The notes beneath the pieces were generated by a model. It did no database searches and was not told where the DNA came from. It worked only from the letters and a program-made list of their open reading frames with translations. The translations under genes were made by a program, and so were the position numbers. Below are positions 24,620-32,589 of a stretch of 64,000 nucleotides of DNA, piece by piece (the first letter of the stretch is position 1; the number at the start of each line of letters is the position of its first letter). The stretch covers positions 1 through 64,000 of the forward strand of contig NZ_JASDDG010000005.1 of NCBI RefSeq assembly GCF_030407495.1, written 5' to 3'. The stretch comes from Arthrobacter sp. APC 3897. Lineage in GTDB: Bacteria; Actinomycetota; Actinomycetes; Actinomycetales; Micrococcaceae.

Positions 24620-24629
24620 ACCGATCGGT
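24620..24629. promoter_or_regulatory. Perfect palindrome, probable TetR operator
   Basis: ACCGATCGGT is a perfect 10-bp palindrome extended to 12 with one mismatch, in the gap between the divergent SDR operon and the TetR gene. Its location suits control of both. Confidence 0.6.
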
Positions 24630-24713
24630 ATGGCGCACGGGTACGCTTAGTCTGGTGCAGAGGGAAAAATGTGTCAAGGGTCACTGACGGGCGATTGAAG
24701 GGGCGTGAGCGCG

Positions 24714-25352
24714 ATGGTCAGCGGAAGCATCGGCGGGGAAGCACTGCAGGCGGCCGCCGACGATACGCAGTGGCGAAATTACTCCGGAGAGGAGCTGCCG
24801 CCTGTGCTGTCGGCTGCCCTGGCCTGTTTCGTGGAGCAGGGTTACCACGGCACCACCATCCGGGAAGTGGCCGGCCGTGCCGGACTCTCTGTCCCCGGGA
24901 TCTATCACCACTATTCCTCGAAGCACGCGCTCCTGGAAGGCATAGCTCAGCGCGCGATGGCTGATCTGTTCCGGCGCAGCGAAGCCGCCCTTACGGAGGC
25001 GGGCCCCGGAGTGGAGGAGCGTTTCCAGCTGCTCATCGAATGCCTGGTGCTTTTTCACGCCCACCGCAGTGAGCTCGCGTTCATTGCGGCCTCGGAAATC
25101 CGCAGCCTCCATGACGATGCCCGTGCAGCACACATTGCGTCCCGTGACCGTCAGCAGCGGCTGCTGATGGAGGTGGTGAACGACGGCGTAGCCGCCGGTG
25201 CTTTCGTCACGCCCTTTCCTGCGGAATCCGCACGTGCCGTGATCACCATGTGCACCGGCGTCGCCCAGTGGTACCGGTCAGCCGGTGAACTGTCCCCGGA
25301 AGAGCTGGCCGCCCGGTATGTGGTGATTGCCCGCGCCGCCATGGGCGGCTGA
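24714..25352 (+). CDS. TetR/AcrR family transcriptional regulator
   Basis: This 212-residue regulator has a TetR N-terminal DNA-binding domain: ALACFVEQGYHGTTIREVAGRAGLSVPGIYHHYSSKHALLEG shows the helix-turn-helix and the conserved Y-H-Y-F-like stretch. The C-terminal helical domain contains no recognised ligand motif. Divergent orientation to the SDR-ACAD-phosphotransferase operon suggests repression of that operon with acyl-CoA as a possible inducer, which is inference. ATG 24714 is preferred (AAGGGG ten bases upstream); GTG 24705 is an alternative. Confidence 0.92.
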   Translation: MVSGSIGGEALQAAADDTQWRNYSGEELPPVLSAALACFVEQGYHGTTIREVAGRAGLSVPGIYHHYSSKHALLEGIAQRAMADLFRRSEAALTEAGPGVEERFQLLIECLVLFHAHRSELAFIAASEIRSLHDDARAAHIASRDRQQRLLMEVVNDGVAAGAFVTPFPAESARAVITMCTGVAQWYRSAGELSPEELAARYVVIARAAMGG

Positions 25353-25375
25353 CGGGCAGGGGCGGCCGGGGGTGG

Positions 25376-27349
25376 TCAGCGGTACCGTCGGTGCAGGTCC
25401 TCGCCGGCCTCCGGCCCGTTCGCGGATTCAGAGATCCACGGCCCGGTGCCCTCGGACTGGTCCAGCACCCCTTCCTCCAGCCAGGTGTAGCGTCCCTCGA
25501 GCACACTCCTGGCGAGCCGGCGGTCCTCTGCGTCCGAGTTGCGCCACAGATCATCAAAGAGGGTTTCGGTCCGTACGCGTGACTGCGCGCAGAACGCCTC
25601 TGCCAGCTGGTATGCCTGGGCTCCCTCTTCCGGATTCCGGCGGCGGAGGGTTTCCGCCCGCATGCACACTGCCGACATGGCGAAAAGCTCTGCGCCGATA
25701 TCCACAATGCGGCCCAGGAACACCTGGTGGTGTTCCAGCCGGGCCTGCCACCGTGCCATCCCGTAAAACGTGGAGCGGGCCAGCCGGCGTGAAGCCCGGT
25801 CCGCGTAGCGCAGATAGCCCGCCAGGGGGCCGAATTCGGCATACGCCTTAGGAACGGACCCTTTCCCTGCGGCGAGTGTGGGGAGCCAGCGCCCGTAGAA
25901 TCCGCTGGCCTTCACGGCGGCCCTGGCCTTGTTGCCCCAGGGGGCATCCGCCACCGCCAAATCGCCGGCGGCCTTGAGGTGGGCGTCCACCGCATCGCGG
26001 GCGATCAGCAGATGCATGATCTCCGTGCTGCCCTCGAAGACACGGTTGATTCTCAGATCCCGCAGCTGCTGTTCGGCCGCTACGGCCCGTTCACCGCGTG
26101 CGGCGAGCGATGCTGCTGTTTCAAACCCGCGCCCGCCGCGGACCTGGACCAGTTCATCTCCAATCCGGTAGGCCATTTCCGATGCCCATAGTTTGGCCAG
26201 TGCGGCTTCGATGCGGATGTCCTTGGTGCCGGCGTCCGCCAGGGAGGCGGACAGCTCGAAGACACTTTCCAGGGCGAAGGCGGTGGCGGCGATGAACGCC
26301 ACTTTCTTCGCCACGGCCTCGTGCCGGCCAATGGGCCGGCCCCACTGCTCCCGGGTGCCCGTCCATTCGCGGGCGATCTTGGTGGACCACTTGCCGGCGC
26401 CGGCGCAGAGGGCGGGGATGGACAGGCGTCCGGTGTTCAGGGTGGTGAGGGCAATCTTCAATCCCTGGCCTTCCCTGCCCAGCCGGTTGGCGGCCGGAAC
26501 CCGAACGCCGCGCAGCCGGGTCACCCCGTTTTCAATGCCGCGCAGGCCCATGAAGTTGTTGCGGTTTTCAACGGTGATGCCGGGGGTGTCCATTTCCACG
26601 ACGAAGGCACTGATGCCGCCCTTCTCTGTGCCGTGGGGCGGCACTGCGGCCATGACCACCACCAGCTCGGCAATTACGCCGTTGGTGGTCCAGAGCTTTA
26701 CGCCGTCCAGGACATATTCGGTTCCGTCCCCGGAAAGCACCGCGGTGGCACGCATCCGTGCCGGGTCGGACCCGACATCGGGTTCGGTCAGCAGGAACGC
26801 CGAGATGGCTCCTGCGGCACAGCGGGGGAGGTACTTTTCCTTCTGTTCGTCGGTGCCGAACACCTTGACCGGCTCGGGTACGCCGATGGACAGGTGGGCG
26901 GAGACCAGTGCACCGAGGCTGGGATGCACGGAGCCGAGCAGCATCAGTGCCCGGCCGTAGGCGAGCAGGGACAATCCCAGTCCGGAGTATCGGCGCGGAA
27001 TCTTCATGCCGAAGACCCCCAGATCCGTCAGTCCCCTCAGATACTCATCGGGGATGACGCCGGTGGTTTCAATGACCTGCCCGTCCAGCGTGCGGCAGAA
27101 GGCTTCCAGCCGGTCCAGGAAATCGCGCTCGCGGACGGCTTCCTCGGGATCCGCCGGCTGGGGGCGAATCAGGTCCAAGTTATAACTGCCCATGTAGAGC
27201 CCTTTGGCGAAACCGGGCCGCCGGTCCTCGGAGATGCGGGACTCTTCAGCCAGCGCACGGGCATCCTGGGCGGTAACCACGCGTTCCTTGACTTCCCGAA
27301 CACCCTCGCTGGCGGTGGTGCGCGCGTCCTGCAGGTCCTTGGTGCTCAT
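25376..27349 (-). CDS. Acyl-CoA dehydrogenase, long type (two-domain)
   Basis: This 657-residue protein is longer than typical acyl-CoA dehydrogenases (about 380-420). The first 460 residues carry the catalytic fold: FLLTEPDVGSDPARM, DGVKLWTTNGVIAELVVV, QVRGGRGFETAASL and INRVFEGSTEIMHLLIARDAVDAHL. The last 190 residues form an extra helical region, as in VLCAD-type members and mycobacterial FadE5-like enzymes. Such long forms handle long-chain substrates and may associate with membranes. It was started at 27349 because an SD-like GAGGGGA precedes the ATG; the frame open upstream overlaps the MarR promoter region. The MarR gene is divergent and may regulate it. Confidence 0.9.
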   Translation of the reverse strand: MSTKDLQDARTTASEGVREVKERVVTAQDARALAEESRISEDRRPGFAKGLYMGSYNLDLIRPQPADPEEAVRERDFLDRLEAFCRTLDGQVIETTGVIPDEYLRGLTDLGVFGMKIPRRYSGLGLSLLAYGRALMLLGSVHPSLGALVSAHLSIGVPEPVKVFGTDEQKEKYLPRCAAGAISAFLLTEPDVGSDPARMRATAVLSGDGTEYVLDGVKLWTTNGVIAELVVVMAAVPPHGTEKGGISAFVVEMDTPGITVENRNNFMGLRGIENGVTRLRGVRVPAANRLGREGQGLKIALTTLNTGRLSIPALCAGAGKWSTKIAREWTGTREQWGRPIGRHEAVAKKVAFIAATAFALESVFELSASLADAGTKDIRIEAALAKLWASEMAYRIGDELVQVRGGRGFETAASLAARGERAVAAEQQLRDLRINRVFEGSTEIMHLLIARDAVDAHLKAAGDLAVADAPWGNKARAAVKASGFYGRWLPTLAAGKGSVPKAYAEFGPLAGYLRYADRASRRLARSTFYGMARWQARLEHHQVFLGRIVDIGAELFAMSAVCMRAETLRRRNPEEGAQAYQLAEAFCAQSRVRTETLFDDLWRNSDAEDRRLARSVLEGRYTWLEEGVLDQSEGTGPWISESANGPEAGEDLHRRYR

Positions 27350-27589
27350 GGCACTTCCCCTCGCTCCGGGCTGCTCCAGGCAACCTCCGTTGGCTGTGCG
27401 CCACAGCCTACGCGCGGCAACAGCGGGCAGAAAGGGTGAAGCGGCGCCCTTTCCGCAGGGATCTGACTTTGGTGCCGCCGGACCATCCGCCGGCCCCCGT
27501 TGTTGACAAACCCCCCCTCTGTCGCGTTGGAATAGTAAGCACGCTGATTGTTTGATGCCAACTGGAGATATTGACAGGAAAGCAGGCAA

Positions 27590-28066
27590 ATGCAGAACGA
27601 GGGGGACTGGGAAGCTGTCCGACTGCTGTCCACGGCGGCCCGGCTGGTGCGCCGCGAGATCGATAACCGGTTGAGGAGTGTTGGCCTGACACAGGAGCGG
27701 GTCACGGTGCTTCGGGTGCTGGAGGCCGAGGGTCCGATGAAGCGGGCGGAGCTGGCACGGAGGCTGCGGGTTACGGCGCAGACGCTGGGTACGTCACTGG
27801 TGACGATGTCCCGCCAGGGGCTCGTGGGCGAATTTACGCCCGCAACCAACGGTTCACGCCGGGCAGTGAGCATCTCCGAGCACGGATTAAAGATGCTGGG
27901 GCGTGCCGATGATATTGAGCAGGCCGGATTCACTGCAGCCATCCGGCCGGAACTCCGCCGTGAACTTATCGGACTCATTCGCGAAATGGAGGTCAAGCGC
28001 ACCGGGGCGCCGGCCTCCCTGCAGCCCCCGCCGCCGTTCCGCACGGCGGACCGGGGCGCCGGGTAA
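27590..28066 (+). CDS. MarR family transcriptional regulator
   Basis: This 158-residue regulator shows the MarR winged helix: VTVLRVLEAEGPMKRAELARRL, then VTAQTLGTSLVTMSRQGLVGEF and the wing ATNGSRRAVSISEHGLKML. It is divergent from the long acyl-CoA dehydrogenase, separated by 240 bases, which fits control of that gene. A near-consensus TTGACA occurs at 27503-27508 in the shared gap. SD AGGAAA lies upstream of the ATG. Its ligand is unknown. Confidence 0.9.
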   Translation: MQNEGDWEAVRLLSTAARLVRREIDNRLRSVGLTQERVTVLRVLEAEGPMKRAELARRLRVTAQTLGTSLVTMSRQGLVGEFTPATNGSRRAVSISEHGLKMLGRADDIEQAGFTAAIRPELRRELIGLIREMEVKRTGAPASLQPPPPFRTADRGAG

Positions 28067-28115
28067 CGTGGTGGGTGACAAGAACACCCTGTGCGTCCCG
28101 CGCCGGAGGAGGGCA

Positions 28116-28466
28116 ATGATGGCCGAAGGCATACGTATAGCTGCCGCTGATGAAATTGATGAAGGAACCGCACTGAAAGTCGAGGCGGAGGTGGCCGGCA
28201 CCCCGGACGACATTGCGGTGTTCCGCAGTGACAACGGAGACTACTACGCCCTGGATGACACCTGCACCCATGAGGAGGCGTCACTGTCGGAAGGGTGGAT
28301 CGAGGACACGGAGGTGGAGTGCCCGGTCCATTCGGCGCGGTTCTGTCTGCGCACCGGCCGGGCCCTGTGCCTGCCCGCGATGGTGAACGCCAGGACGCAT
28401 CGCGTGGAAGCGCGCGACGACGGCGTCTACCTTTACCCGGAAGAGGCTCCGGACCAGGAACAGTGA
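28116..28466 (+). CDS. Rieske [2Fe-2S] ferredoxin, bifunctional-type non-heme
   Basis: This 116-residue protein is a stand-alone Rieske ferredoxin. The cluster ligands are seen as C-T-H in DTCTHEEASL and C-P-V-H in VECPVHSARF, spaced as in dioxygenase ferredoxins. It carries electrons to an oxygenase that is not encoded nearby. SD GGAGGAGG lies just before ATG 28116; the second ATG at 28119 is equally possible. It follows MarR by 49 bases and may be co-transcribed with it. An inverted repeat follows the stop. Confidence 0.92.
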   Translation: MMAEGIRIAAADEIDEGTALKVEAEVAGTPDDIAVFRSDNGDYYALDDTCTHEEASLSEGWIEDTEVECPVHSARFCLRTGRALCLPAMVNARTHRVEARDDGVYLYPEEAPDQEQ

Positions 28467-28478
28467 CCCGGACAATGT

Positions 28479-28504
28479 AATACGCAAGACAGACGTTGCG
28501 TATT
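28479..28504. promoter_or_regulatory. 9-bp inverted repeat between Rieske gene and iron-box promoter
   Basis: AATACGCAA-N8-TTGCGTATT is perfect. It could be an operator for the binding-protein gene or a weak terminator for the ferredoxin gene; AT-rich bases follow but no T run. Confidence 0.55.
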
Positions 28505-28514
28505 TAATCCGAGG

Positions 28515-28533
28515 ATAGGTTAGCCTTACTTCT
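28515..28533 (+). promoter_or_regulatory. IdeR/DtxR iron box (siderophore-binding protein gene)
   Basis: ATAGGTTAGCCTTACTTCT matches about 14 of 19 positions of the DtxR/IdeR consensus (TTAGGTTAGSCTAACCTAA). Sixteen bases (TAGGTTAGCCTTACTT) are identical to the box at 37201-37219. Confidence 0.75.
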
Positions 28534-28593
28534 GTCCGGATTTACCGGACATTGGTTTTGCTCAAGAGTCCAACCCTTAGTCAAGGAGCCCCC

Positions 28594-29643
28594 ATGGCCC
28601 TGTCCCGGATGCGCCGTGCTGCGGCTGTTGCCGCCGTCGCTGCTTTGTCCCTTTCCGCCTGCTCAACCGGTGCCACCGGCGAAGCGGGCAGCGGCGCCAG
28701 CTCCGCTGCAGCGGCAAACGATTCCTTCCCGGTTACCATCGAACATATCTACGGTGAAACGACCATAGAGTCCGCTCCTGAGCGGGTGGCGGCCGTTGCG
28801 TGGTCGAATGCAGAAACAGCTCTGGCCCTTGGTGTTGTGCCTGTGGTCATGCCCGCCATCACTTACGGCGGCAATGACCAGGGAACCACGCCCTGGATCG
28901 ATGAGGCGCTGGAAGAACTGGATGCTCCCATCGGATCCGAGAATGCTCCGGCCCTGTACTCGGATACCGACGGCATCGACTTTGAAGAGGTGGCTGCCTC
29001 GGATCCGGACGTCATTCTTGCCGCCTATTCCGGCCTGACCCAGGAAGACTACGACAAGCTCTCCAAGATCGCTCCCGTCGTCGCATACCCGGATGCTCCC
29101 TGGGGCACCTCATGGCAGGAAACCGCTGAGATGACCGGTGAAGCCCTGGGACTGAGCGAAAGGGCCGGGGAGCTGGTGGCCGAGACGGAGCAGTCCATCA
29201 AGGACACCGCCGCCAAGTATCCGGAACTGGAGGGCAAGACCTTCATTTACGGCAACCTCGCCAAGGGTGCCTCCTCCGTCTACACCTCCCTGGACAACCG
29301 CCCCAAGTTCCTGACCGAGCTGGGAATGGTTCAGGCGCCGGTTGTGGATGAGAATGCTCCGGCGGATGCCTTCTACTTCCCGTGGGCCGATGAGGACGCC
29401 AACCGGCTGGACTCCGACATCTTTGTGACCTGGGTGGCTGACGACGAGGCTGCAGCGGCCCTCGAGGACGACCCGCTGCTGGGCCAGATTCCGGCGGTCA
29501 AGAACGGTGCCCTGGTTGCCGATGCCAATGCTGAGCGCGTTTTCTCTGTTTCGGCCATCAATGTCCTGAGCGTCCCCTACGCCCTGGATAATGTAGTGCC
29601 GATGATTGCGGAGGCGGCTGCTGCAGCCGACGCCGCCAAGTAA
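28594..29643 (+). CDS. Siderophore (Fe3+) ABC transporter substrate-binding lipoprotein
   Basis: This 349-residue lipoprotein begins with a signal of basic residues and a hydrophobic core ending in lipobox LSACS. The mature part has the FecB/FepB periplasmic-binding fold: ERVAAVAWSNAETALALGVVPV, the ASDPDVILAAYSGLTQEDYDKLSKIAPVVAYP region that contacts ligand, and the second lobe with EGKTFIYGNLAKG. An SD (AAGGAG) lies before ATG 28594. No permease genes follow; the FecCD/ATPase operon sits 8.6 kb downstream under an identical iron-box core. A strong terminator follows its stop, so it is monocistronic. Confidence 0.92.
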   Translation: MALSRMRRAAAVAAVAALSLSACSTGATGEAGSGASSAAAANDSFPVTIEHIYGETTIESAPERVAAVAWSNAETALALGVVPVVMPAITYGGNDQGTTPWIDEALEELDAPIGSENAPALYSDTDGIDFEEVAASDPDVILAAYSGLTQEDYDKLSKIAPVVAYPDAPWGTSWQETAEMTGEALGLSERAGELVAETEQSIKDTAAKYPELEGKTFIYGNLAKGASSVYTSLDNRPKFLTELGMVQAPVVDENAPADAFYFPWADEDANRLDSDIFVTWVADDEAAAALEDDPLLGQIPAVKNGALVADANAERVFSVSAINVLSVPYALDNVVPMIAEAAAAADAAK

Positions 29644-29653
29644 CTACGGCGGA

Positions 29654-29688
29654 AAAAGGGCATCCCGGCACGGCCGGGATGCCCTTTT
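29654..29688 (+). terminator. Intrinsic terminator after the siderophore-binding protein gene
   Basis: A perfect 16-bp stem with ACG loop is flanked by A4 and T4 runs, just after the TAA. It is the clearest terminator in the window. Confidence 0.92.
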
Positions 29689-29733
29689 CTTCGATTGGAC
29701 AGCACCCCCGGGGGAGCTGACACGATCGAAGGT

Positions 29734-31002
29734 ATGCAAGATGTCCTCTCTGTAGCCTCCAGTCTCAAACCTGTTTTTGCCGTTCTGATCGCGTTGGCCG
29801 CAGCCCTGCTGCTGGCGCGGATAGTGCGCGAATCCACCGCCAAGATTTTCCGGCGCGTGCCCAGGATCCGGGAAGTGACGGCGTTGGGACGCAATCCCCT
29901 GAGGGTGGTGCTGTCCCTCATCGGCACCCGCATTGCCCTGGGTGCCACCGTGTCGGGCGAACCGTGGTTCCCTCCGGTCAATTACATCCTGACCCTCGCC
30001 CTCATTGCCTCGCTGGCCTGGCTTGCCGTGGTCACCCTGCTCATCATCGAAGCAATGCTCCTGAGCAAGTACAAGACCGATACCAAGGACAACCGCCGGA
30101 TGCGGCGCCTGAAGACGCAGGTAATACTGGGCCGGCGCCTGGGCGTGGCAGCCGTCATCACCGTTGCCGTGGCCTGCGTCCTGCTGACCATTCCCGAGGT
30201 GCGGGCACTCGGCGCCGGTATCCTGGCCTCGGCCGGTTTGATCTCCATCGTGGCCGGTCTGGCGGTACAGAGCACGCTGACCAATGTGTTTGCCGGCATG
30301 CAGCTCGCCTTCACGGACGCCATCCGGGTGGATGACGTGGTGGTGGTGGAAACCCAGTGGGGAACCATCGAAGAAATCACCATGACGTACGTTGTGGTGC
30401 ACCTCTGGGATGACCGCCGCCTGATCCTGCCCTCCACCTACTTCACCACCACGCCGTTCGAGAACTGGACGCGGAAGCAGTCCGCCATCCTGGGCACGGT
30501 GGAACTGGACCTGGACTGGCGTGCCCCGGTGGGGGACCTGCGCAGCCATCTGAAGGAAACCCTGGCCGGAACCGATCTCTGGGACGGCCGCACCGGCGTT
30601 CTGCAGATCACCGACGCAGTCAAAGGACTGGTGCGTGTGCGCATCCTGGTCAGCGCCGCGGACAGCGGAGCCCTGTTTGACCTGCGCTGCCTCGTGCGTG
30701 AAGCGATGGTCATTTATCTGCAGGAGCGGCATCCGGGTGCCCTGCCCCGGCGGCGCTTTGAGGAAGTCAAGTCCGCCCGTGCGGGTGTGCAGCTGGACGG
30801 GCAGCTGGACGGGCAGCTGGACGGGCAGCCGCACACACGTCCGCTCTCCGGCGGGGACCCCGCGGATACCAGCACCTCGCAGTTCTTTACCGGTTCACTT
30901 GAGGCCGTTGACCGCCGGCATTCCTTTGCCGGGCCGGGGCAGGAGGTCTATGAGGAGCGCGGGGAAAGCTCGCCCGGAGATCAGGGAGGCCGCAGCCGCT
31001 GA
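29734..31002 (+). CDS. Mechanosensitive ion channel (MscS) family protein
   Basis: This 422-residue membrane protein has four or five hydrophobic segments (to about residue 180) followed by the MscS pore helix and beta domain: ILASAGLISIVAGLAVQSTLTNVFAGMQLAF resembles the pore-lining TM3, then AIRVDDVVVVETQWGTIEEITMTYVVVHLWDDRRLILPS. It should open under membrane tension to release solutes. The C-terminal 70 residues are low-complexity and contain three QLDG repeats. ATG 29734 lacks a good SD (GAAGG lies too close); a TTG at 29695 is an alternative. Confidence 0.88.
   Translation: MQDVLSVASSLKPVFAVLIALAAALLLARIVRESTAKIFRRVPRIREVTALGRNPLRVVLSLIGTRIALGATVSGEPWFPPVNYILTLALIASLAWLAVVTLLIIEAMLLSKYKTDTKDNRRMRRLKTQVILGRRLGVAAVITVAVACVLLTIPEVRALGAGILASAGLISIVAGLAVQSTLTNVFAGMQLAFTDAIRVDDVVVVETQWGTIEEITMTYVVVHLWDDRRLILPSTYFTTTPFENWTRKQSAILGTVELDLDWRAPVGDLRSHLKETLAGTDLWDGRTGVLQITDAVKGLVRVRILVSAADSGALFDLRCLVREAMVIYLQERHPGALPRRRFEEVKSARAGVQLDGQLDGQLDGQPHTRPLSGGDPADTSTSQFFTGSLEAVDRRHSFAGPGQEVYEERGESSPGDQGGRSR
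30790..30825 (+). repeat. Three 12-bp tandem repeats in the MscS C-terminus
   Basis: CAGCTGGACGGG occurs three times exactly, coding QLDG x3. Identical copies suggest recent slippage and likely copy-number variation between strains. Confidence 0.9.
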
Positions 31003-31107
31003 TCTTTCCGCCGGCATCCGTTGACAGTCCGGGCGCTTATCTGGCCTGCTGGGATAACCCGCGCTCCGGCGGGACACAACCGGCGGGACATGAGAAGAGG
31101 AACGGTT

Positions 31108-31419
31108 ATGGCAGATGAGTTTGTCCTCCACGAACTTCAGGGATCCAATGTCTGGGCCAAAGACGGTGAGCGGCTGGGGCTCGTGGGTCAGGTGCACCTG
31201 GACCGGGCCACCGGTGCGCCGGAATGGATCACCGTAGCCCTGGGACTTTTCGAAACCCGGCAGCACTTTGTTCCCCTGGCGGGTGCCCGCCGGGATGAAG
31301 ATGACATTTACGTCAACTACACCCGGCAGGCTGTGGATGATTCGCCCGAGGTTGATCCCGACGGCGCCCTGAGTCCCGCCGAGGAGACGCTGCTGACGGA
31401 CTATTACAAACAGTTCTGA
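31108..31419 (+). CDS. PRC-barrel domain protein
   Basis: This 103-residue cytoplasmic protein has a PRC-barrel: GSNVWAKDGERLGLVGQVHLDRATGAPEWITVALGLFETRQHFVPLAGA. Such proteins are common in actinobacteria and their role is unknown; they bind partners or RNA. SD AAGAGGAAC lies upstream of ATG 31108. It is followed 96 bases later by the YihY gene. Confidence 0.85.
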   Translation: MADEFVLHELQGSNVWAKDGERLGLVGQVHLDRATGAPEWITVALGLFETRQHFVPLAGARRDEDDIYVNYTRQAVDDSPEVDPDGALSPAEETLLTDYYKQF

Positions 31420-31515
31420 CATCCCCGGCCCGCTGTCTTTCGCGGCCGTCCCCGCCACTTGGTAGTAAGCTCGCTTACAAACCAATCTGTCATTCAGCGT
31501 ATCCAGGAGGCCGTT

Positions 31516-32589
31516 ATGGCGCAGCAGGACACAGGGGGCAAGGCGCAAACGGCTCCCAGCCCGGACCACGCGAGCAAGCCGGAGACCCCGGCCGAGGTCA
31601 CGAAACCAAACTGGAAGTACATTGTCCGCAAGACCATCCGCGAGTTCAGCAAGGATCAGTGCACGGACCTCGCGGCGGCGCTGACGTACTACACGGTCCT
31701 GGCTCTTTTCCCGGCGCTGCTGGCGCTGGTGTCGATCCTTGGGTTGGTGGGGCAGGCGGAAAGCACCACCAAAACCATGCTGGAGCTCCTTGGGGAGTTC
31801 GCTCCGGGCAGCGCCGTGGAAGTCCTGGAAGGTCCCATCACCCAGCTGACGTCGTCGAGCAGTGCAGGATTCGCCCTGATCGTCGGTATTCTCGGCGCCC
31901 TCTGGTCCGCCTCCGGCTATGTCAAAGCCTTTGGGCGGTCCATGAACCGGATCTATGAAGTGGATGAGGGCCGGCCGGCCTGGAAGCTGCTGCCGGCCCA
32001 GCTCCTGATCACCCTGGTGCTCGTCCTGCTGGTTGCCGCACTGCTGATGATGCTGGTCCTCAGCGGCCCGATTGCTGAAACTCTGGGCGACTATGTTGGC
32101 CTCGGCACCGAGGCTGTCATGATTTGGAACATCGCCAAATGGCCGGTGATGCTGATCTTCGCCGTGCTGCTGGTTGCCATCCTGTACTACGCCACGCCCA
32201 ACGTGAAGCAGCCCAAGTTCCGCTGGATGAGCATGGGTGCTTTCATCGCGCTGATCGTGCTGGGGATCGTCACCCTGGGCTTCAGTTTCTACGTGGCAAA
32301 CTTCGGCAACTACAACGCAACCTACGGTGCCATCGGTGGTGTGATCGTCCTTCTGCTGTGGCTGTGGCTGGCAAACGTCTCGCTGCTGTTTGGGGCGGAG
32401 TTCGATGCCGAAGTGGAACGCGGACGTGAACTGCAGGCCGGCATCCAGGCTGAAGAGTCAGTCCAGCTGCCCCCGCGCGACACCCGCCAGACGGAGAAGC
32501 GCGAGGCGCAGATGGAAGAAGACATCGAGGAGGGCCGCAAGCTCCGCCAGCAGCACGCCGGCAAGGATTACGACGACGACCTCAAGTGA
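31516..32589 (+). CDS. YihY/virulence factor BrkB family membrane protein
   Basis: This 357-residue inner membrane protein has six to seven hydrophobic segments and the family signature DLAAALTYYTVLALFPALLALVSILGLVG, followed by ASGYVKAFGRSMNRIYEV. The C-terminal 70 residues are highly charged and coil-like. The family was once thought to be ribonuclease BN; its function is not established. SD AGGAGG supports ATG 31516. Its 3' end lies opposite the overlapping C-terminal extension of the frameshifted APC gene. Confidence 0.9.
   Translation: MAQQDTGGKAQTAPSPDHASKPETPAEVTKPNWKYIVRKTIREFSKDQCTDLAAALTYYTVLALFPALLALVSILGLVGQAESTTKTMLELLGEFAPGSAVEVLEGPITQLTSSSSAGFALIVGILGALWSASGYVKAFGRSMNRIYEVDEGRPAWKLLPAQLLITLVLVLLVAALLMMLVLSGPIAETLGDYVGLGTEAVMIWNIAKWPVMLIFAVLLVAILYYATPNVKQPKFRWMSMGAFIALIVLGIVTLGFSFYVANFGNYNATYGAIGGVIVLLLWLWLANVSLLFGAEFDAEVERGRELQAGIQAEESVQLPPRDTRQTEKREAQMEEDIEEGRKLRQQHAGKDYDDDLK

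Noticed and set aside
29644-30834. 396-codon minus-strand open frame opposite the MscS gene
   Set aside because: Antisense shadow with no domain, no SD, and it starts inside the terminator of the upstream gene.
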